Below, in pieces: positions 1-4,938 of a DNA stretch of 11,576 bases (within the stretch, counting starts at the first letter, position 1; each line of letters opens with the position of its first letter). The position numbers and the translations under genes are program-made. The stretch lies in assembly GCA_945861845.1 (NCBI GenBank), contig CAMAWS010000050.1, positions 1 through 11,576 of the forward strand. Reading direction: 5' to 3'. Source of the DNA: Candidatus Sulfopaludibacter sp. SbA3. Lineage in GTDB: Bacteria; Acidobacteriota; Terriglobia; 20CM-2-55-15. The notes under the pieces were generated by a model. That model was given only the letters and a program-made list of their open reading frames with translations. It made no database searches and was not told the origin of the DNA.

Positions 1-1
1 C

Positions 2-50
2 CCGCAAGGCTTCATCGGCGCGGATTACTCCACCCCCATGCTTGCGTGAC
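2..50 (+). CDS. Possible C-terminal tail of a CDS cut by the window edge
   Basis: Frame 2 on the plus strand is open from the window edge and ends at a TGA. It would encode the last 15 residues of a protein, ending GADYSTPMLA. No start codon or family motif lies inside the window, so the product cannot be named. It is listed because the DNA after it (from about 78) changes to hairpin-rich intergenic sequence, as expected just downstream of a gene. Frame 1 is also open for a similar distance, so this may be chance. Confidence 0.22.
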
Positions 51-77
51 TACCTTGTTGAACGGGTCATTTCAAGG

Positions 78-121
78 GTAAGCTCCTTTCAGCTTACAAG
101 ATGAGCCAGGCTTATCCTGGC
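78..121. repeat. Two small adjacent hairpins (possible terminator of the upstream gene)
   Basis: Two perfect stem-loops stand side by side. The first has a 7-bp stem, GTAAGCT (78-84) with AGCTTAC (91-97), around loop CCTTTC. The second has a 6-bp stem, GCCAGG (105-110) with CCTGGC (116-121), around loop CTTAT. Neither is followed by a T-run, so they are not classical intrinsic terminators. They could stabilise or end transcripts entering from the left, or be diverged outer parts of the foldback element that follows. Confidence 0.4.
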
Positions 122-125
122 GCAC

Positions 126-307
126 CGGAGCGGCGAAACACCTTAGCCACGGGCGTAAGCCCGTGGTTCAAACAAGCACATTATATCTAGCCCCGGCGGG
201 GCGGCATAAAAGGCAAGTATCGTGATATGCCGCACCTGCGGCGCTGATGTTCGATATTTCCGTCAACCACGGGCTGACGCCCGTGGCTAAAGTGTTTCGC
301 CGCTCCG
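126..307. repeat. REPIN-like foldback: two inverted REP-type palindromes
   Basis: Arm 126-170 and arm 263-307 are inverted copies matching at about 42 of 45 positions by hand alignment. Each arm contains its own perfect 8-bp hairpin, CCACGGGC/GCCCGTGG, at 147-166 (loop GTAA) and 267-286 (loop TGAC), next to the shared flank CGGAGCGGCGAAACAC. A second inverted pair lies inside: 192-209 (GCCCCGGCGGGGCGGCAT) and 226-243, matching at 14 of 18 positions. Both pairs share a centre near 217, so the whole piece can fold into one long hairpin with a ~16-nt loop. This is the architecture of paired REP sequences (REPINs), which are non-autonomous and often mobilised by a RAYT-type transposase encoded elsewhere. 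No transposase is present here. The element sits downstream of the minus-strand operon and could also end its transcripts. Confidence 0.75.
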
Positions 308-369
308 CGGCTTTCGTTTCAAACTCAGCTCATCCAGAATTCCACGAGATCGGGAGGTCTGAATTTTGA

Positions 370-1524
370 CTACTGCGGACGCCGCGCCGGGGCAGGCCTG
401 GCGAGCCGGGCAGCGTCGATCGCGACATTCGGCTGTATCTCGGTTAGTTTCGTCGTGGTCTGTCCGTTCGTCCAGGTTGTGATCCACTGAAAAGGCATCT
501 TCACTCCCGCAACTTCGCGATAATCCGAATAGCTGATCTCTGTTGGAACCTGCCCCACCGAAGTCTGGGTAACCCGCACCACCCGTATCAGCAGACCGGC
601 GTCGTCGAAGTAAAAATTAACGGGCAGCTGCCCGGGATTTATTCCCTGCACAACACGAACCTCGCGGTCATCAATGACCGCCGCGGCGACCTTCCATTGA
701 CGGAAGAGTGTCTTGATCTGGGCCGGAAAAGACAATTGGGCATCAAGCCGGGCGCCGTTCAGGTTGCCTCCTGTCAGCGGCATTAAGGTCACGGGCCGGT
801 CTGGCGAAGCAATCCAGGCGCCATTACCGTCAAAGGTCCGCACGCTGTCGTTACCCTCGAAAAGGCGGACAACCGTTGTGCGTTGATTCGGGGCCTTGGC
901 AAAGATCTCCACCGAAACCGCTGTGTGGTCGGTATCGTAGCCCTCGTACGTTCCCTTGGCGGCAAAGCTGGAGATGGCAGCCAGCCGCTGCGCTCCGCCT
1001 ATTGCCGCGATATATTTGTCAAGAATCTGCTCGGCCGGAGGAGCTGCAGTATCCGGAAAAATATCGATTTCATTGGGATCGCCCATCGGGACGCCGTATT
1101 GCACGGTCAGGCTAGGCCTGACCTGGGGACGCCGGTCGCCCCGGTGGCAGGTATAACAGGTGACAAATTCCTCGCCACCGAAATTGGTCCTGTTGATGTT
1201 ATTCACCATCGTTACCATTCGGCGCGCAGCAATCTTCAGGTCCGTCTCGTCGGCGAACCTTTCCCATGTCTTGGAGCTTTCGGGAACATGGCAATCTGGA
1301 CAGTTCAAGCTGAGGGCAGCCGAAAACATTCCCATTGTATCCATGAACTCATCCACGGGAATTCCCCGGATGACAGGAACATTCTTGAAGACATCTTCAG
1401 CCATTTGGGGTCTTGGCGCCTGTCCAGCTTGCCCAACATGTACGCCGGCCAATGCAGCGGTCAGCAGGCACCCAATAGCTACCTGTGCAGTTCTAAGAAA
1501 ATACCGATTCGATCCAAACGCCAT
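370..1524 (-). CDS. Exported dihaem cytochrome c, reaction-centre-cytochrome-like, with C-terminal LolA-like domain
   Basis: A 384-residue exported protein with two c-type haem sites, CPDCH at residues 75-79 and CYTCH at 123-127. Residues about 12-32 form a hydrophobic signal segment. The stretch around 43-70 (AEDVFKNVPVIRGIP, then a Met-rich MDTMGMF) and the spacing to each CxxCH resemble half of the tetrahaem cytochrome subunit of photosynthetic reaction centres. That fold is common in non-phototrophic Acidobacteriota, and a Met near residue 62-66 may be an axial haem ligand. From about residue 160 (AEQILDKYIAAIGG) to the end it resembles the beta-rich lipoprotein-carrier fold of LolA/LolB, including YFDDAGLL and a VAGVKMPF stretch. 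It probably carries electrons in the periplasm; partner and substrate are unknown. It is the last gene of the minus-strand operon, 20 bp after its neighbour. A purine-rich stretch with AAGGA and GAGAG precedes the ATG. The haem domain is clear; the C-terminal assignment is by resemblance only. Confidence 0.85.
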   Translation of the reverse strand: MAFGSNRYFLRTAQVAIGCLLTAALAGVHVGQAGQAPRPQMAEDVFKNVPVIRGIPVDEFMDTMGMFSAALSLNCPDCHVPESSKTWERFADETDLKIAARRMVTMVNNINRTNFGGEEFVTCYTCHRGDRRPQVRPSLTVQYGVPMGDPNEIDIFPDTAAPPAEQILDKYIAAIGGAQRLAAISSFAAKGTYEGYDTDHTAVSVEIFAKAPNQRTTVVRLFEGNDSVRTFDGNGAWIASPDRPVTLMPLTGGNLNGARLDAQLSFPAQIKTLFRQWKVAAAVIDDREVRVVQGINPGQLPVNFYFDDAGLLIRVVRVTQTSVGQVPTEISYSDYREVAGVKMPFQWITTWTNGQTTTKLTEIQPNVAIDAARLARPAPARRPQ

Positions 1525-1544
1525 TTCTGCTCTCTTTTCCTTCT

Positions 1545-2417
1545 TTATCGATTCGGGGGTTGCTCGCCCTGGATACTCAGGCGGCCACCCAGGCCGGCAG
1601 GATCAATACGCGTGAAAAACGATTCCTGCTCTGAATACAAGCACAAGTCCTCTCGGGTTTCCCCACCGTACGGAGTGCCGTCCGCCTTTGTACCCCAGAG
1701 ATCCGCCTGGACTCGATCGGAGCTCGGCAGGTAGTTGAAAATTTTCTTGTCGCTCACCCAGGGCTCGACGTACGCCTTCGGATCGTTGATGGTGATGACC
1801 AGCTCCAGGTGCCCCTGGTCCACGCGGCGGTAGCGTTCTGTCATTCGCATCTGGTCGCTGAAGATCGAGCCATTCAGATCGATCCAGGCCCGGTCATCGA
1901 AACCGTTCGACTCGACGACGAAGATGTCGCCTTCCCAATGCGCGATCGAATATCCAAACCACCTGGGTTCGGGCTTTTCGAGAAGCTTTCGGCCGTCCAT
2001 CCAAAAATCACGCCAAATGCGGTCCCGCTCGAACAATTGGAGTGTCTGGGTAGGAGTGTGAACGATCCTCATGTTTCCCCGTCCTCCCCCGGTGTACCAC
2101 AGGGCGCGCGGATACCCGCCCGGATCGCACCACAGGATCGGGTCATTCCACTCCGCCTGGCCTTCGAAATATCCGAATGCCATTGGTGTTCGCCTGCCGG
2201 CGGGCTTTGTTTTACTCCACTTTTCCTTGCCCCATTCCGTCAATGCGGGACGCCCAGCGCTCATTTGTCCGGCTCCAGTCGGCACCCAGACGCCCGACAC
2301 GTCATGCGGGTCGAAGGGTTTGGCAGGTGATTGCGCTGCGGTTTGAGCGGGAGCAACCGCCGAGAAGGCCACTATTGTCATTAGGGCAACGATCCATCCC
2401 CTGACGCCATTTCGCAT
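1545..2417 (-). CDS. Secreted protein of unknown function, paralog B (CDP / WxDGRKL / PWVSDKK family)
   Basis: A 290-residue protein with an N-terminal signal segment (about residues 8-28, likely cleaved near AQTAAQS). I do not recognise a named domain. It is clearly homologous to the next gene upstream. Shared landmarks are FDPHDVSGVW (35-44), a PALTEWG stretch, WCDPGGYPR (96-104), FWMDGRKL (138-145), EPRWFGYS (150-157), ERYRRVD (194-200), NDPKAY (211-216) and PWVSDKK (219-225), then EDLCLYS near 256-262. Such proteins recur in Acidobacteriota beside DUF6152 genes and are normally annotated hypothetical. The start at 2417 is chosen because AAAGGAG lies 6 nt upstream. A longer reading from 2459 would overlap the preceding gene and has no such signal. 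The gene follows its paralog after 14 bp, so the two are co-transcribed. It is likely periplasmic or surface-exposed; its enzymatic activity, if any, is unknown. Confidence 0.82.
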   Translation of the reverse strand: MRNGVRGWIVALMTIVAFSAVAPAQTAAQSPAKPFDPHDVSGVWVPTGAGQMSAGRPALTEWGKEKWSKTKPAGRRTPMAFGYFEGQAEWNDPILWCDPGGYPRALWYTGGGRGNMRIVHTPTQTLQLFERDRIWRDFWMDGRKLLEKPEPRWFGYSIAHWEGDIFVVESNGFDDRAWIDLNGSIFSDQMRMTERYRRVDQGHLELVITINDPKAYVEPWVSDKKIFNYLPSSDRVQADLWGTKADGTPYGGETREDLCLYSEQESFFTRIDPAGLGGRLSIQGEQPPNR

Positions 2418-2423
2418 TTCAAA

Positions 2424-2430
2424 CTCCTTT
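2424..2430 (-). promoter_or_regulatory. Shine-Dalgarno AAAGGAG that fixes the start of paralog B
   Basis: The minus strand reads AAAGGAG, 6 nt before the ATG at 2417, partly inside the short gap after the preceding gene's TGA (2432-2434). It selects the internal ATG over the in-frame upstream one at 2459. Confidence 0.75.
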
Positions 2431-2431
2431 G

Positions 2432-3214
2432 TCACTGTCTGTCCCTGGACCACACGCAAAAATTCTCCGACAGATCGTTAAAAGCCGACCGTGTCGTTTT
2501 TTCCACGCGGACAAACGTTTTCTTGTCGCTCACCCAGGGGACGGTATAGGTCTTCGGGTCTGTAACCGTCATCGTCAGATCGAGATGATCCTTGTCTACA
2601 AGCCGGTAACGCTCCTCGACGCGGAGTTCATCACTGTGTGGAGAACCATATTGGTCCAGCCAACTTGCTTCCATGAACCCGGCCGAGTCCACAATGAAAG
2701 TATTTCCGTCCCAGCGGGCCGACGAATAACCAATCCATCTCGGCTCTGCGTCAGCGGAGAGTTTTCGGCCGTCGGTCCACAATTCCCGCCACGTCCGGGC
2801 GAATTCGAAAAACTGGAATACCTCGTCATTGGTTACGAGAAACCTTGTTCCCGGCGTCTTGGGAAGCCACAACATGCGGGGAAAACCCGGAGGATCGCAA
2901 ACCGCCAGTGGATCATTCCATTCCGCTTTCGGTGCGGAGACCTTGTTGCCGAGCGCAGCTGCACTGAATTCGCTTCTCACCTTCCTGAACTGATCCATTC
3001 CCCAGGGCGTCATTGGTGGGCGATTATTGCTCAAGGCATTCGGGGATCCGGGAGGGACCGTCAAGTCCCAGTATCCAGATATGTCACGGGGGTTAAAAGC
3101 CTGGACCGGCGCTCTCTGCGCCATCGCCGTGGGTGGCATCGTCAATGTGACTGTGAGGCCAAGCATCAAGACAAGCATCAAGCTGGACATCCGGCCCACC
3201 AAATTACTTCGCAT
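2432..3214 (-). CDS. Secreted protein of unknown function, paralog A (CDP / WxDGRKL / PWVSDKK family)
   Basis: A 260-residue exported protein. Residues about 9-32 are a strongly hydrophobic signal segment ending at AMAQ. The mature part carries the same ordered motifs as the following gene: FNPRDISGYW (40-49), PPMTPWG (66-72), VCDPPGFPR (105-113), LWTDGRKL (145-152), EPRWIGYS (157-164), GFMEASWLD (179-187), SPHSDELRVEERYR (191-204), DPKTY (219-223), PWVSDKK (226-232) and ENFCVWS (250-256). Two cysteines (106 and 253) match those of the paralog and may form a disulfide. The function is not known to me. The start at 3214 follows AAAAGGAG by 5 nt. An ATG at 3244 overlapping the upstream stop (ATGA) gives a longer reading but lacks a ribosome site. 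The gene begins 26 bp after the DUF6152 gene in the same operon. Confidence 0.82.
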   Translation of the reverse strand: MRSNLVGRMSSLMLVLMLGLTVTLTMPPTAMAQRAPVQAFNPRDISGYWDLTVPPGSPNALSNNRPPMTPWGMDQFRKVRSEFSAAALGNKVSAPKAEWNDPLAVCDPPGFPRMLWLPKTPGTRFLVTNDEVFQFFEFARTWRELWTDGRKLSADAEPRWIGYSSARWDGNTFIVDSAGFMEASWLDQYGSPHSDELRVEERYRLVDKDHLDLTMTVTDPKTYTVPWVSDKKTFVRVEKTTRSAFNDLSENFCVWSRDRQ

Positions 3215-3219
3215 CCGAA

Positions 3220-3227
3220 CTCCTTTT
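3220..3227 (-). promoter_or_regulatory. Shine-Dalgarno AAAAGGAG that fixes the start of paralog A
   Basis: The minus strand reads AAAAGGAG, 5 nt before the ATG at 3214. It argues against the upstream ATG at 3244, which is preceded by CATTAAGAA and has no ribosome-binding match. Confidence 0.72.
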
Positions 3228-3240
3228 CCCGGGGATTCCT

Positions 3241-3681
3241 TCATTTCTTAATGACATAGTCAGGCCGTACCGGGAGGGTGCTCATTTCAGCACCGCAGAA
3301 TTGGCCGTTCTGGAACTTCTTGCCATCCGCGCGCACGAAATCTCCGCAAGCTCCGAATGCACCATCGCCCTTCGATGGGATGAAGACCACGGTAATTTCA
3401 TCCCCTACGGCAAAGGATTTCGGGGTCCAGCCGGTCCGGACCAGATTGCCCGGGCTGTTCAGTTCCACGCCCCAATTGACAGTCTTGCCGGTGTTGTCCG
3501 TCATGTTGAAGAAGAGCTGCGCGTGCGGATTTCTCCACACCAATTCGGTGACGATGGCTTTGCCCTCGATCCGATTCGTGTAGTCGTAAACCGTTGAACC
3601 TCCATGGTGTGCAAACAAAGGCACAGCCACTATCAAGCAGAACAAGGCCAGAACAACAGACGCTCTTAAGTCACCTTTCAT
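3241..3681 (-). CDS. DUF6152-family exported protein, first gene of the secreted operon
   Basis: A 146-residue protein. Residues 1-24 form a signal peptide (MKGD, hydrophobic core, PLFA). Cleavage after Ala24 would leave His25-His26 at the mature N-terminus, matching the AHH start I associate with DUF6152. Further family-like landmarks are VYDY (31-34), VTELVWRNPHAQLFF (44-58), a GVELNSPGNL stretch (71-80), RTGWTPKS (82-89) and GDEITV (93-98). Two cysteines (112 and 129) lie in the C-terminal part. The function of DUF6152 is unknown. The paired histidines and the His in NPHAQ suggest metal binding, which is my inference. The start at 3681 follows GGAGGT by 5 nt. A reading frame open further upstream to 4062 runs antisense to the neighbouring hydrolase and is rejected. 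This is the promoter-proximal gene of the four-gene operon. Confidence 0.85.
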   Translation of the reverse strand: MKGDLRASVVLALFCLIVAVPLFAHHGGSTVYDYTNRIEGKAIVTELVWRNPHAQLFFNMTDNTGKTVNWGVELNSPGNLVRTGWTPKSFAVGDEITVVFIPSKGDGAFGACGDFVRADGKKFQNGQFCGAEMSTLPVRPDYVIKK

Positions 3682-3898
3682 GTGACACCTCCGCATAATT
3701 TTGTGAAATGAAACTATACAACAAGGATCAAGAACAAGTGCATTGTGATGGCGATTGACCGCCGCCCGAATAGCTGGCTTGCCTACTGTTTTCGAGATCT
3801 TTGACGCTGTATCGAAATTCATCAGCGAGCTCATGAAATCGTATACTAAGGTACGCGAAGCGAGAGATCCAAGGCAGAGAGGGCGGGATTCAGGACGC
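3682..3898. promoter_or_regulatory. Divergent promoter region between secreted operon and hydrolase operon
   Basis: This 217-bp gap separates two outward-facing operons. On the minus strand a -10-like TATAGT (3713-3718) sits about 30 bp before the DUF6152 start. On the plus strand a -10-like TATACT (3842-3847) sits about 50 bp before the hydrolase ATG. No convincing -35 hexamer at 16-18 bp was found for either. No clear operator palindrome was seen. Only the -10 matches are direct observations. Confidence 0.4.
3687..3692 (-). promoter_or_regulatory. Shine-Dalgarno GGAGGT of the DUF6152 gene
   Basis: The minus strand reads GGAGGT, 5 nt upstream of the ATG at 3681. This is a near-ideal site and decides the start within a much longer open frame. 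Confidence 0.75.
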
Positions 3899-4531
3899 AT
3901 GATCATCGAGACATTTCCAGTCGGACTGCTCCAATGCAATTGCACGATCATTGCGGACGAGACAACGCGCCAGGCGATTGTGATCGATCCAGGAGACGAT
4001 CCCGGGGAGATACTTGAGCGGCTTGAGAAACACGGACTCACGGCCAGGCAGATTGTCTGCACTCACACGCATATTGATCACGTTGGAGCAATTCACGATC
4101 TTCAGCAGCGATGCGGAACGCCGGCCTCGGTTCACAAAGCGGATGTCTTTCTCTTTGATAAACTCGATGTGCAGGCCGAGTGGATCGGAATGCCGTGCCC
4201 CAAGCGAGGCGTTATCGACAGCTTGCTTAACGACGGCAGCTCTATTTCCTGCCATGGCGTGGAACTTGGGATCCTGCACACGCCAGGACACACACCCGGC
4301 AGTACAACTTTCCATTTCGCAGGAAAGCAAAACATTCTTTTTACTGGCGACACCCTTTTCAGGCAGAGCATTGGCCGCACGGACTTGTGGGGCGGATCGT
4401 ACAGAGAACTTCTTGATTCCATTCAACAGAAGCTGATGCCGTTCGATGACGATACGCTCGTCATCAGCGGTCACGGGCCATCCACCACAATCGGACACGA
4501 ACGGCGTCACAATCCGTTCCTTACAACCTAG
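3899..4531 (+). CDS. Metallo-beta-lactamase-fold hydrolase, glyoxalase II / YcbL type
   Basis: A 210-residue cytoplasmic protein of the metallo-beta-lactamase superfamily, hydroxyacylglutathione-hydrolase branch. Metal-ligand motifs are all present: HTHIDH at 56-61, TPGH with His131, FTGDTLF with Asp151, and GHG with His192. The ending GHERRHNPF (199-207) is typical of this branch, as is the SIGRTD stretch (157-162). The protein is about the length of short YcbL-like enzymes, lacking the extra C-terminal helical domain of full glyoxalase II, so a thioester substrate is likely but not necessarily glutathione-based. The start at 3899 is preferred because the MIIETFPVG start matches the family N-terminus and an AGGA lies 3 nt upstream. 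An ATG-initiated extension back to 3755 has no family resemblance. It is the first gene of a tight trio with the thioesterase and exonuclease. Confidence 0.88.
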   Translation: MIIETFPVGLLQCNCTIIADETTRQAIVIDPGDDPGEILERLEKHGLTARQIVCTHTHIDHVGAIHDLQQRCGTPASVHKADVFLFDKLDVQAEWIGMPCPKRGVIDSLLNDGSSISCHGVELGILHTPGHTPGSTTFHFAGKQNILFTGDTLFRQSIGRTDLWGGSYRELLDSIQQKLMPFDDDTLVISGHGPSTTIGHERRHNPFLTT

Positions 4532-4536
4532 ACAAT

Positions 4537-4917
4537 ATGGACGATCGATTTCCTGCAATTCGAATAACCCTCCTGCCTAAAGATACGAACGCCTACGGTA
4601 CGATCTTCGGCGGAGTGATCCTCAGCTACATCGACATGGCGGGCGGAATTGAAGCACGGCGCCAATCTCCCAAGAGGTACGTTACGAAGGCCATGCGCGA
4701 GGTGGTTTTCGTCGCTCCGGTCTATATGGGCGATCTTGTGACCTTCTACACGCGAACGACCCGCATAGGACTCACATCGATCACGGTCGACGTTGAAGTC
4801 GAGGTCGAGCGTCTCGGCACCACGGGCACCAAGGAAATCGTGAAGGTGACTGAGGCCGAAGTCGTGTTCGTGGCAATCGACCAGGATGGCCGGCCCACGC
4901 CCGTGATGGCTCCGTAA
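4537..4917 (+). CDS. Acyl-CoA thioesterase, hotdog fold, YciA-like
   Basis: A 126-residue single hotdog-domain protein. The segment PKDTNAYGTIFGGVILSYID (14-33) is the hallmark of the YciA/BACH acyl-CoA thioesterase group: a loop with Asn and Gly, then the central helix carrying the likely catalytic Asp33. VTKAMREVVFVAPVYMGDLV (49-68) matches the following beta strand and the P-x-x-x-GD turn. These enzymes hydrolyse acyl-CoA to free acid and CoA in the cytoplasm, usually as hexamers. The substrate length cannot be told from the sequence. The gene starts 5 bp after the hydrolase stop with no good ribosome-binding site, so it is probably translationally coupled. It ends in a short duplicated stop/start motif leading into the exonuclease gene. 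Confidence 0.88.
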   Translation: MDDRFPAIRITLLPKDTNAYGTIFGGVILSYIDMAGGIEARRQSPKRYVTKAMREVVFVAPVYMGDLVTFYTRTTRIGLTSITVDVEVEVERLGTTGTKEIVKVTEAEVVFVAIDQDGRPTPVMAP

Positions 4918-4938
4918 TGGCCCCGTAATGAAATGATG
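4906..4938 (+). promoter_or_regulatory. Chain of stop/start overlaps linking thioesterase to exonuclease
   Basis: An 11-bp unit is tandemly duplicated: ATGGCTCCGTA (4906-4916) and ATGGCCCCGTA (4917-4927), followed by another ATG. The result is three successive overlaps. The thioesterase TAA shares its A with an ATG at 4917. That ATG opens M-A-P-stop, whose TAA overlaps an ATG at 4928. That ATG opens M-K-stop, whose TGA overlaps the exonuclease ATG at 4936. No Shine-Dalgarno match is visible, so terminating ribosomes could reinitiate along the chain. The layout is observed; the mechanism is inferred. Confidence 0.45.

Noticed and set aside
126..307. CRISPR array
   Set aside because: There are only two repeat copies, in inverted orientation and self-palindromic, with no regularly spaced direct repeats or cas genes.
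370..1524. Evidence for phototrophy from the reaction-centre-type cytochrome
   Set aside because: No reaction-centre, chlorophyll-synthesis or light-harvesting genes are present. This cytochrome fold is frequent in non-phototrophic Acidobacteriota.
883..1734. Plus-strand open frame of 283 codons opposite the cytochrome and paralog B
   Set aside because: It is antisense to the haem-motif gene and crosses the operon junction, with no signal peptide or family motif. It is an artefact of low stop frequency on the complement.
3755..3898. N-terminal extension of the glyoxalase-II-like hydrolase
   Set aside because: It has no resemblance to the family, and the family N-terminus fits the ATG at 3899. 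The extension covers the likely promoter.
3682..4062. N-terminal extension of the DUF6152 frame
   Set aside because: The extra 127 codons overlap the divergent hydrolase gene antisense and lack protein-like features. A GGAGGT ribosome site and a signal peptide place the start at 3681.
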